Below, in pieces: positions 32,681 through 39,123 of a DNA stretch of 39,123 nucleotides. Below the pieces are notes generated by a model. The model was not told the DNA's origin. It did not search any database and saw only the letters and a program-made list of their open reading frames with translations. This DNA comes from Ruminococcaceae bacterium UBA1236 (lineage in GTDB: Bacteria; Bacillota; Clostridia; Oscillospirales; Acutalibacteraceae): the NCBI GenBank assembly GCA_002309055.1, contig DBWO01000021.1, positions 8,433 through 47,555 of the forward strand, written 5' to 3'. How positions within the stretch are numbered: position 1 is the first letter of the stretch; every line of letters starts with the position of its first letter. A program made the translations under genes and the position numbers.

Positions 32681-33229
32681 TTATAACCTTGATGTGTATT
32701 TATACCCGTTTGCTTTCAGCCATTTTTCTCTTTCGTGATAGTCGGGCATAACTTTGAGTATTTCATCATAAAAACGCTTTGAATGGTTCATTTCTTTGAG
32801 ATGGCACAGCTCGTGCACAATCACGCTGTCCGCGATTTCCTCGGGCAGAAAAGCCAGCAGAGCGCTGAAGTTGAGGTTGCCTTTTGATGAGCAGCTTCCC
32901 CAGCGCGTTTTCGGGGTTCTCACACCGATTCTATTATATTTCACCCCGATGAGAGCGGCGTAGTATTCCGCTTTCTTCGGCACCGTTTCGGCGGTCTTCT
33001 TCTTTGCGTATTCAAGCTCTTCGGCAGTGTATTTCGGCAGATCTTCACTGCCCCTGTTTCTGTATCTCTCAAGTACATTTTCTATTTTATCGGCACTGTT
33101 CTCAACAAACTTTTCAATATCCTTATAAGACGCGGAAAACGGCGCTCTGACGGTCACTTTGCCGTCGGGGCGCACTTCTATCGCTATGCTTTTTCTGTCG
33201 CTTCTTATTATGTCCGGATTAAATCTCAT
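32681..33229 (-). CDS. YgjP-like metallopeptidase domain protein (DUF45)
   Basis: 182 residues from ATG 33229, the start matching family N-termini; the longer frame reads into the upstream gene. HELCH at 139-143 with a further His at 149 (HLKEMNHSKRF) forms a zinc-protease motif, and TRWGSCSSKGNLNFS is the family's characteristic segment. The last residues (WLKANGYKYTSRL) are as usual. YgjP proteins are uncharacterised cytoplasmic zincins, often beside restriction or repair genes. The start overlaps the upstream peptidase stop by 11 bases, indicating one transcript. The ribosome site is weak (GAAGAAG). Confidence 0.9.
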   Translation of the reverse strand: MRFNPDIIRSDRKSIAIEVRPDGKVTVRAPFSASYKDIEKFVENSADKIENVLERYRNRGSEDLPKYTAEELEYAKKKTAETVPKKAEYYAALIGVKYNRIGVRTPKTRWGSCSSKGNLNFSALLAFLPEEIADSVIVHELCHLKEMNHSKRFYDEILKVMPDYHEREKWLKANGYKYTSRL

Positions 33230-33914
33230 TATTCTTCTTCGGCTCTCCGCCGAAAACTTCCTTTCCGAAACTCTTGTCTTTGTCAAAGAAATAAACCGTG
33301 CCGCCGTCTGTTCCGCTTATTGCGGATAGCTCGCCGTCCCTGCAGATGAGCGCCGCGCCGTTTTCGAGCGCGAAACCGCTGTATGCTCTGCCGCGCACTG
33401 CCTGCTCATATGAGCCCCATCTGCCGCTCTCAAAGTGAGGACAGGATGAAAAGGGGATAATTCCTACCGCGTCAACAAACATAAACGCGCCGTCCTCGCC
33501 GCAGTCGTCATACCCTTCGGTAAACCAGCACATCATGCCGGATGAAGTGCCGCCGAGCACTTTTCCGCCGCAATACGCCTTTCTGAGCATTTCGTCGGCG
33601 CCCGTGCGCTTCCACACGTCCATAAGGAATTTAAGATTGCCGCCGCCGACAAAGATGATGTCCGCTTCGTCAATTGCCTTTTGCGCTTCATCCTTTGTGA
33701 GTTTTTCGTCTGTCAGGCGAAGAAAAGATGTTTCGCACCCGTGAGTTATGAAAAACTCCGCCTCCTCAAGGTCGCTGTCAGGCTCATCCCTGCGCGCGGT
33801 CGGCAAAATGAGCACACGCGGGTTTTCCTTGCCTGTGAACTCAATGAATTTATTGTATATGCATGCGGAGTCGCCGAAGCATTCTCCGCCGCCGAGACCG
33901 ATTATTACGCCCAT
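33219..33914 (-). CDS. Peptidase E-like protein (family S51)
   Basis: 231 residues. Class I glutamine-amidotransferase-like fold with IGLGGGECFG at the start, VLILPTARRDEPD, IIFVGGGNLKFLMDVW and the nucleophile elbow GGTSSGMMCW (121-130), S124 being the likely nucleophile where typical peptidase E has GISAG. Family enzymes remove N-terminal Asp from dipeptides or process cyanophycin fragments; bacterial relatives of this length often have unknown substrates. It is the first gene of a two-gene unit with the YgjP-like protein, from a clear promoter. Confidence 0.85.
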   Translation of the reverse strand: MGVIIGLGGGECFGDSACIYNKFIEFTGKENPRVLILPTARRDEPDSDLEEAEFFITHGCETSFLRLTDEKLTKDEAQKAIDEADIIFVGGGNLKFLMDVWKRTGADEMLRKAYCGGKVLGGTSSGMMCWFTEGYDDCGEDGAFMFVDAVGIIPFSSCPHFESGRWGSYEQAVRGRAYSGFALENGAALICRDGELSAISGTDGGTVYFFDKDKSFGKEVFGGEPKKNNEI

Positions 33915-33947
33915 AAAATTCTTCGCTTTCGTTTTTATATCTTAACT

Positions 33948-33976
33948 ATTTTATCACAGGCATTTTTTAATGTAAA
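33948..33976 (-). promoter_or_regulatory. Promoter of the S51 peptidase gene
   Basis: On the minus strand TTTACA (33976-33971), 17-base spacer, TAAAAT (33953-33948). Confidence 0.75.
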
Positions 33977-33984
33977 TCTTTTTA

Positions 33985-34013
33985 TTGTATTCCGCGGCAC
34001 CCGGTGATAAAAT
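33985..34013 (+). promoter_or_regulatory. Promoter of the TIM-barrel isomerase gene
   Basis: TTGTAT (33985-33990), 17-base spacer, TAAAAT (34008-34013). The two divergent -35 boxes are eight bases apart, so the polymerases cannot bind both at once. Confidence 0.7.
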
Positions 34014-34035
34014 GATTAATACAGGCGGTGATAAT

Positions 34036-34884
34036 ATGTACAGGCAGAAATTGTGCCTTAATCTTTCGGACAGTTATTCGCTCGGTCTCTTTGATCAGAT
34101 AAAGGTCATAAGGGACGCGGGCTTTGAAGAGATTTTTATCTGCGCCGGCAGCCGGGATATGCCGGTTGCTGAGCTCGTGCGCTCGGCGCGGGATGAGGGC
34201 GTTTTTGTGCAGTCGCTTCACGCGCCTTTCGGCAGATGTGACGTTATGTGGGATGAAAGCGGCGATAAGGGCGATGAGGCGCTGGATGAGCTGCTTTATT
34301 TCACCGACATTTGCGCCCGGCTTGAAATTCCCGTTATGGTTTCTCACGCTTTTATCGGCTTCAACACAGGCAGAGTGCCCACACAGGCGGGCCTTGAAAG
34401 ATACGGTAAAATAGCGCGCAGGGCAAGTGAACTGGGCATAAAAGTCGCTTTTGAAAACACGGAAGGTCTTGAGTTTCTTGACACTCTGCTGACAGGCCTT
34501 TCGGGAGAAAAATCAGTCGGCTTCTGCTGGGACAGCGGGCACGAGCAGTGCTACAACTACGGCAGGGATTTGCTTGCGCTTTACGGGGATAAACTTGTCT
34601 GCACGCATCTGAATGACAATCTCGGCATAAGCGATTACGGCGGCAATACAATATTTACGGATGACCTTCATCTTCTCCCGTTTGACGGTATTATCAACTG
34701 GCGCGAAAAGGCGGAAAAGCTCAATGCGTGCGGCTTTGACGGCACGCTGACTTTTGAGCTTAAACGCAGATGCTTTGACGGAAGATATGATAATGCGAAA
34801 TATGAAAAAATGACACCGGAGGAGTTTATCGCCGAAGCTTATGCAAGGGCATGCAGGTTTGCCGCAATGAAATTAACTTCTTGA
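34036..34884 (+). CDS. Sugar phosphate isomerase/epimerase (xylose-isomerase-like TIM barrel)
   Basis: 282 residues from ATG 34036 with GGCGGTGA upstream; earlier in-frame ATGs overlap the promoter -10. The AP-endonuclease-2/xylose-isomerase-like barrel is shown by LGLFDQIKVIRDAGFEEIFI, SLHAPFG, the metal-ligand segments VAFENTEG, GFCWDSGHEQ, CTHLNDN and LTFELKRR. Such enzymes isomerise or epimerise sugars and cyclitols with a divalent metal. The substrate is not predictable. The following gene has its own promoter overlapping this stop codon. Confidence 0.87.
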   Translation: MYRQKLCLNLSDSYSLGLFDQIKVIRDAGFEEIFICAGSRDMPVAELVRSARDEGVFVQSLHAPFGRCDVMWDESGDKGDEALDELLYFTDICARLEIPVMVSHAFIGFNTGRVPTQAGLERYGKIARRASELGIKVAFENTEGLEFLDTLLTGLSGEKSVGFCWDSGHEQCYNYGRDLLALYGDKLVCTHLNDNLGISDYGGNTIFTDDLHLLPFDGIINWREKAEKLNACGFDGTLTFELKRRCFDGRYDNAKYEKMTPEEFIAEAYARACRFAAMKLTS

Positions 34885-34909
34885 TTTCATTGTGTTTTTG
34901 TAGTAATAT
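34881..34909 (+). promoter_or_regulatory. Promoter of the metallophosphoesterase gene
   Basis: TTGATT (34881-34886, overlapping the upstream stop codon), 17-base spacer, TAATAT (34904-34909). Confidence 0.65.
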
Positions 34910-34948
34910 TCATTTGTTATTTATTTCATTATTACGGGAGGAACCGAT

Positions 34949-35947
34949 ATGGATTTTTCAGAATTCATTTACAAAGCGCAGGCGTTTCTTGTGGCGCTGT
35001 TTATGACTCTTATCCCTTACAAAGGCGTTGAGGCGCCTGTTATGAAGGCGGCGCAGGATAACTGCCTTCTCAATGTGTCAATGATTTCCGACACTCACGT
35101 TGAGGCGGATTACCCCTTCCGCACCGGCTTTATGAAGCAGGGCTTCAGCCGTATGTCAAATGCGGTAACTCCCGTTGACGCGGTTGTTATCTGCGGCGAC
35201 CTCACAAACTACGCCGATGAGCCCTCGCTTGCAAAAATATATGATGTTGTAAAGAATTACTGCCCCGGTCAGGCGGTTGTCGTTGCCGGAAACCACGATA
35301 TAGGCCATGCGGGCGACAGGGATAAAACCGACATCACAAGAGAAGAAGCCCTCGCTAATGTGATTAAATATCACAACGAGTTTTACGGCGACAACTGTGA
35401 ATCCAATTATTACAGCCTCGAGGTAAATGGTTATAAATTCATTGTGCTCGGCGACGAGGTTATCGACGGCGGACACTGGGACGCAGTCAGTATGACTCAG
35501 GAGCAGCTCGATTTCCTTGACAGCGAGCTTGCGCAGGGTACGGCAGAGGGCAAACCCGTTTTTGTCTGCTGCCACTGGCCGTTTGACGGCATAAACGGCG
35601 AGGACACTGTCTGGGACGGCAGCGGCATCGAAGAGAGCGAGTTCGCATATCAGGTCAAAGGCATAATGGAAAAATATCAGAATGTTTTCTACATCAGCGG
35701 TCATATGCACGGCGGTATAAGAAGTGAAAAAGTGGGCGAGGATTACAATATGCCCATGGCGGAAACCGTAAACGGCGTCACTTACATCAGCCTGCCCTGC
35801 TACGGTATTGTCAACTGGTACGGCATCACCTGGTCCGGAACCGGCGCGCAGATGGAAGTCTATGCGGATAAGGTGATTGTCAGACCCATAAACTACCTCA
35901 CAGGCAAGTGGTACACAAATTCCGCTTATTCATTTGACCTTGTATAA
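34949..35947 (+). CDS. Calcineurin-like metallophosphoesterase
   Basis: 332 residues; ATG after CGGGAGGAACCGAT. All five metal-binding blocks are present: SDTHVE (D48, H50), CGDLTN (82-87), GNHD (114-117), CCHWP and GHMHGG. A short hydrophobic helix near the N-terminus (about 11-24, AQAFLVALFMTLIP) may anchor it to the membrane or act as an imperfect signal peptide. The family hydrolyses phosphomono- or diesters, including nucleotides and lipid phosphates; no subgroup is assignable. It is a single-gene unit between its own promoter and a terminator. Confidence 0.9.
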   Translation: MDFSEFIYKAQAFLVALFMTLIPYKGVEAPVMKAAQDNCLLNVSMISDTHVEADYPFRTGFMKQGFSRMSNAVTPVDAVVICGDLTNYADEPSLAKIYDVVKNYCPGQAVVVAGNHDIGHAGDRDKTDITREEALANVIKYHNEFYGDNCESNYYSLEVNGYKFIVLGDEVIDGGHWDAVSMTQEQLDFLDSELAQGTAEGKPVFVCCHWPFDGINGEDTVWDGSGIEESEFAYQVKGIMEKYQNVFYISGHMHGGIRSEKVGEDYNMPMAETVNGVTYISLPCYGIVNWYGITWSGTGAQMEVYADKVIVRPINYLTGKWYTNSAYSFDLV

Positions 35948-35970
35948 AAATATATTTCATTAATATTCAG

Positions 35971-36005
35971 GCGGCGGTCTGCTCAAGGAGCGGCCGCCGT
36001 TTTTC
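35971..36005 (+). terminator. Terminator after the metallophosphoesterase
   Basis: A GC-rich inverted repeat, CGGCGGTCTGCTC against GAGCGGCCGCCG, is followed by TTTTT at 36000-36004. Confidence 0.85.
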
Positions 36006-36040
36006 TGCGCGAAATTCACAAAGTGTTTACATTTGCATTA

Positions 36041-36069
36041 TTGACAAAATGGCGAGTATGGTATATTAT
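36041..36069 (+). promoter_or_regulatory. Sigma-A promoter of hrcA operon
   Basis: TTGACA (36041-36046), 17-base spacer, TATTAT (36064-36069). Confidence 0.85.
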
Positions 36070-36080
36070 ATCCTCAAGAA

Positions 36081-36107
36081 TTAGCACTCGGGTGTTAAGA
36101 GTGCTAA
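36081..36107 (+). promoter_or_regulatory. CIRCE heat-shock operator
   Basis: Perfect TTAGCACTC (36081-36089), nine-base spacer, GAGTGCTAA (36099-36107), just after the -10 box. It is the binding site of HrcA, encoded directly downstream, so the operon represses itself until heat stress. Confidence 0.98.
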
Positions 36108-36140
36108 AACTGGCACTCAACAAAGAGAGGAGGAATAAAG

Positions 36141-37187
36141 ATGCCGGAGCAGACAGAAAAAACCGAGCTCAGTGAGCGTAAAAAACAGATACTCGCGCAC
36201 GTTGTTGAGCTTTATATCAAAACGGGCGAGCCCGTCGGCTCAAAGGGCCTCATAAGCGCAACGGGTATGTCGGTTTCATCCGCCACCGTGCGAAACGAGA
36301 TGAACGAGCTTGACTCGCTCGGCTATCTTGAGCAGCCGCACACATCGGCGGGCAGGATTCCTTCTCAGAAGGGTTACCGCTACTATGTTGATCACCTTAT
36401 GAAAAACAGGGAGATTGACGAGCTCACAAAGCGGCTTATAGACGCGGGCATTTCTTCCGCAGTCGGCGATCCCGAAAAGCTGATTTCAAAATCGCGCGAG
36501 GTGCTCGCGAATCTCACAAAATGCGCCACTGTTTCAACGGCGCCTGTCGGCGAGATGACTTTAATCCGCAAGATAGAGATTGTGCCGGTCGGCACCTATT
36601 CGGCGATGATGGTGCTTCTCACGTCAAACGGCATTCTCAAAAGCCGCCTTTGCAGGACGGATTCCGAGATTAACGCGGGTATTCTTGAAAGCTTCTATAA
36701 TATTGTGGATTCCTTCATCCTCGAAAAACCCGCTCTTGAAATCACTCCCGCTTATATCCAGACCCTTGCCGCGGCAGTTGAAGGCGATTATTTCACAATG
36801 CTTCCTCTGCTCGCCGCTGTAAGCGAGCTTGCTGACAGCGTAGGAGACTCCCGCCTTATTCTCGGCGGCAGTTCAAACCTTTTAAGCTTCAAGGATTACG
36901 GCGCGAGCGCGGTGGCGCTGCTTGAGTTTCTCGGCAAGCGCGAGCCGCTTACGGATGTCATAAGCTCATCAAAAGGCAGCCTCGATATCCACATCGGCTC
37001 GGAGAATAAATATAAGCAGCTTGAAAACTCCAGCGTTATAGTTTCAAAGTATTCCGTCAAGGGCGACGATACGGGCACAATCAGCGTTATCGGCCCCACA
37101 AGAATGGATTATGAAACGATAATCCCCAGCATTAAATATATGACGGATCTGGTCGGCAGGCTCATCAGCCAGGCTCTTGAGGAATAG
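36141..37187 (+). CDS. hrcA: Heat-inducible transcription repressor HrcA
   Basis: 348 residues; ATG after GAGAGGAGGAATAAAG. N-terminal winged helix: RKKQILAHVVELYIKTGEPVG, SSATVRNEMNELDSLGYLEQPHTSAGRIPS and KGYRYYVD, the diagnostic HrcA stretch. A GAF-like dimerisation domain and a C-terminal IGPTRMDYETIIPSIKYMTDLV follow. It binds CIRCE and represses grpE, dnaK and usually groESL; GroEL activity keeps it folded. grpE starts 12 bases later. Confidence 0.97.
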   Translation: MPEQTEKTELSERKKQILAHVVELYIKTGEPVGSKGLISATGMSVSSATVRNEMNELDSLGYLEQPHTSAGRIPSQKGYRYYVDHLMKNREIDELTKRLIDAGISSAVGDPEKLISKSREVLANLTKCATVSTAPVGEMTLIRKIEIVPVGTYSAMMVLLTSNGILKSRLCRTDSEINAGILESFYNIVDSFILEKPALEITPAYIQTLAAAVEGDYFTMLPLLAAVSELADSVGDSRLILGGSSNLLSFKDYGASAVALLEFLGKREPLTDVISSSKGSLDIHIGSENKYKQLENSSVIVSKYSVKGDDTGTISVIGPTRMDYETIIPSIKYMTDLVGRLISQALEE

Positions 37188-37199
37188 CGAGGTATTGCA

Positions 37200-37736
37200 A
37201 TGAAAGATAAAAAAGAAAAAACAGCGCCCGAAGAGCAGGAGGAGATTCTCGAAGAGGATAAAACTCCCGAAGAAGCTCAGGAGGGCGAAAAATCCAGGGA
37301 AGAAGAGCTTGAGGCTCAGATAAAGGATAAGGACGATAAGTATTTAAGGCTCTGCGCGGAATACGATAATTTCCGCAAACGCTCGCAGAAAGAGAAGGCG
37401 GATATCTACTCCACCTCAAAAGCGGAGGTTTTGGAGCAGATTCTTCCAATTCTCGACAATTTTGAGAGAGCGGCGCAGAATGCCGACGCCGATTTTGATT
37501 CTTACAAAAAAGGCATTGAGCTCATATTCGGACAGTTTCTCAAAGTGCTCGAAAAATTCGGCGTTGAGAGCTTCGGTGAGGAGGGCGAAACCTTCGACCC
37601 CAACCTTCACACGGCGGTTATGGCTGTCACGGACGACAGCTTAGGCGAAAACACCATTGCTCAGGTTTTCAGCAAGGGCTACCGGCTCGGGGATAAAATC
37701 ATCCGCGAGGCCGCGGTCAAAGTTGCTAACACATAA
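37200..37736 (+). CDS. grpE: Nucleotide exchange factor GrpE
   Basis: 178 residues. An acidic disordered N-terminus (EEQEEILEEDKTPEEAQEGE) leads into the long dimer helix, then the conserved LCAEYDNFRKRSQKEK, ILPILDNFERAAQ and the C-terminal beta domain (FDPNLHTAVM, VFSKGYRLGDKIIREAAVKVAN). It exchanges ADP on DnaK. It lies between hrcA and dnaK in the class I heat-shock operon. The start follows a GAGGT ribosome site. Confidence 0.96.
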   Translation: MKDKKEKTAPEEQEEILEEDKTPEEAQEGEKSREEELEAQIKDKDDKYLRLCAEYDNFRKRSQKEKADIYSTSKAEVLEQILPILDNFERAAQNADADFDSYKKGIELIFGQFLKVLEKFGVESFGEEGETFDPNLHTAVMAVTDDSLGENTIAQVFSKGYRLGDKIIREAAVKVANT

Positions 37737-37768
37737 ATAAGTAATTTACCTTCAGAGGAGGAATAAAT

Positions 37769-39123
37769 ATGTCAAAAGTTATCGGTATTGATTTAGGTAC
37801 CACAAATTCATGCGTTGCAGTTATCGAGGGCGGCGAGCCCATAGTTATCGCAAACGCAGAAGGCTCCAGAACTACCCCGTCGGTAGTGGCGTTCGGCAAG
37901 AACGGCGAAAGAATGGTCGGTCAGGTTGCAAAAAGGCAGGCAATAACCAACCCCGACAAAACTGTTTCTTCAATCAAGAGGCAGATGGGTTCCGACTACA
38001 AGGTTGATATTGACGGCAAGAAGTACACCCCGCAGGAGATTTCCGCAATGATTCTTCAGAAGCTGAAGACAGACGCGGAGGCATATCTCGGCGAAAAGGT
38101 GAACGAGGCGGTTATCACCGTGCCCGCATATTTCACGGACTCTCAGAGACAGGCCACCAAGGACGCAGGCAAGATTGCCGGCCTTGATGTAAAGAGAATT
38201 ATCAACGAGCCCACAGCCGCGGCTCTCGCCTACGGCGTTGATAAAGAGACCGAGCAGAAGGTTATGGTCTTCGACCTCGGCGGCGGCACCTTTGATGTTT
38301 CCATCATCGATATGGGTGACGGCATCCAGGAAGTGCTTGCAACAGCAGGTAACAACCGCCTTGGCGGCGACGACTTTGACCAGAGAATTATCGACTGGCT
38401 TGTTGATGAATTTAAGAAGGATCAGGGCTTTGACCTCAGAAGTGACAAGATGGCAATGCAGCGCCTTAAGGAAGCCGCGGAGAAAGCGAAGATTGAGCTT
38501 TCGGGCGTTACCTCGTCCTCAATCAGCCTTCCTTATATCACAGCCGATGCGACAGGCCCCAAGCATCTTGAAACCACTCTCACAAGAGCGAAGTTCAATG
38601 AGCTTACCGCGGACCTCGTTGAGGCCACAATGGGCCCCGTTCGCCAGGCGATGAGCGACTCCGGCCTCAAAAACAGCGAAATCAACAAGGTTCTTATGGT
38701 CGGCGGTTCTTCCCGTATACCGGCGGTTCAAGAGGCGGTTAAAAACTTTATGGGTTCTGAGCCGTTTAAGGGCATTAACCCCGATGAGTGTGTAGCCCTC
38801 GGCGCAGCACTCCAGGCAGGTGTTCTCGGCGGAGATGTTAAAGGCCTCTTACTCCTTGATGTTACACCGCTTTCCCTCGGTATCGAGACTATGGGCGGAG
38901 TATCAACTAAGGTTATCGAGCGCAACACCACTATACCTACAAAGAAGAGCCAGATATTCTCAACCGCCGCCGACGGGCAGACTTCGGTTGAAGTTCATGT
39001 TCTTCAGGGCGAAAGAGAGTTTGCCAAGGATAATAAAACGCTTGGCGTATTCCACCTCGACGGTATCGCTCCGGCTCCGCGCGGTATACCCCAGATAGAA
39101 GTTACTTTTGATATTGATGCAAA
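37769..39123 (+). CDS. dnaK: Molecular chaperone DnaK, N-terminal part (3' end outside window)
   Basis: 451 full codons visible, open to the last base; ATG after AGAGGAGGAATAAAT. Hsp70 ATPase motifs: IGIDLGTTNSCVAV, VPAYFTDSQRQATKDAG, NEPTAAALAYG, VMVFDLGGGTFDVSI, VGGSSRIPAVQ. The substrate-binding domain begins with LLDVTPLSLGIET and includes VLQGERE. The N-terminal domain lacks the about 24-residue insertion of Gram-negative DnaK, as expected for Firmicutes. It refolds proteins with GrpE and DnaJ; dnaJ would be expected just beyond the window. Confidence 0.97.
   Translation, partial: MSKVIGIDLGTTNSCVAVIEGGEPIVIANAEGSRTTPSVVAFGKNGERMVGQVAKRQAITNPDKTVSSIKRQMGSDYKVDIDGKKYTPQEISAMILQKLKTDAEAYLGEKVNEAVITVPAYFTDSQRQATKDAGKIAGLDVKRIINEPTAAALAYGVDKETEQKVMVFDLGGGTFDVSIIDMGDGIQEVLATAGNNRLGGDDFDQRIIDWLVDEFKKDQGFDLRSDKMAMQRLKEAAEKAKIELSGVTSSSISLPYITADATGPKHLETTLTRAKFNELTADLVEATMGPVRQAMSDSGLKNSEINKVLMVGGSSRIPAVQEAVKNFMGSEPFKGINPDECVALGAALQAGVLGGDVKGLLLLDVTPLSLGIETMGGVSTKVIERNTTIPTKKSQIFSTAADGQTSVEVHVLQGEREFAKDNKTLGVFHLDGIAPAPRGIPQIEVTFDIDA

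Overview
The window looks like a chromosomal segment of an anaerobic gut-type Firmicute, most likely an uncultured member of the class Clostridia (Oscillospirales/Ruminococcaceae-like). The reasons are the rpmH-rnpA-yidD-yidC-jag order running away from dnaA, a hrcA-grpE-dnaK operon under a perfect CIRCE element, secreted proteins with DUF6273 and DUF4474 domains, and strong AGGAGG-type ribosome sites with sigma-A promoters. The assignment is inference; no rRNA is present.

Layout. 1-339: the tail of a nicotinate phosphoribosyltransferase. 340-690: a cluster of palindromic repeats. 691-2514: a lone DUF262/HNH protein of the GmrSD defence superfamily. 2580-10787: a PHP-domain phosphoesterase divergent from a tightly packed run of mannose-6-phosphate isomerase, ABC-F ATPase, GH78 rhamnosidase-like enzyme, Gfo/Idh/MocA oxidoreductase and a small membrane-anchored protein. 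10774-12293 (minus): the rRNA and tRNA methyltransferases rsmI and a trmN6-like gene. 12477-16855: an unrecognised polytopic membrane protein, a HAD phosphatase, a PLP aminotransferase and trpS. 17008-19563: argGH with an ArgR-like operator in its promoter. 19628-20371: an AT-rich remnant with two overlapping same-strand frames. 20473-25294: secreted or surface proteins, one DUF6273 protein and a tandem pair of DUF4474 proteins. 25344-29469 (minus): dnaA, ftsY, rdgB, yhbY, smpB and tmRNA. 29826-32375: rpmH, rnpA, yidD, yidC and jag. 32681-35947: a YgjP-like metallopeptidase, an S51 peptidase, a TIM-barrel isomerase and a metallophosphoesterase. 36141-39123: hrcA, grpE and the start of dnaK, which runs off the window.

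The most interesting signal is a roughly 300-bp repeated element present twice in opposite orientation (22657-22957 and 32383-32674). Each copy has two hairpin-plus-T-rich units 217-218 bp apart, with a near-identical core of about 65 bp between them. Four of the five core substitutions form two compensatory base pairs, so a folded RNA or DNA structure appears to be conserved. Both copies lie in convergent intergenic regions, co-oriented behind the 3' end of a gene. I do not recognise the family.

The dnaA region is also unusual. dnaA is followed by ftsY rather than dnaN, the base-reading GGRDHTT motif of DnaA reads GGRDRTA, and the dnaA-rpmH gap lacks any consensus DnaA box.
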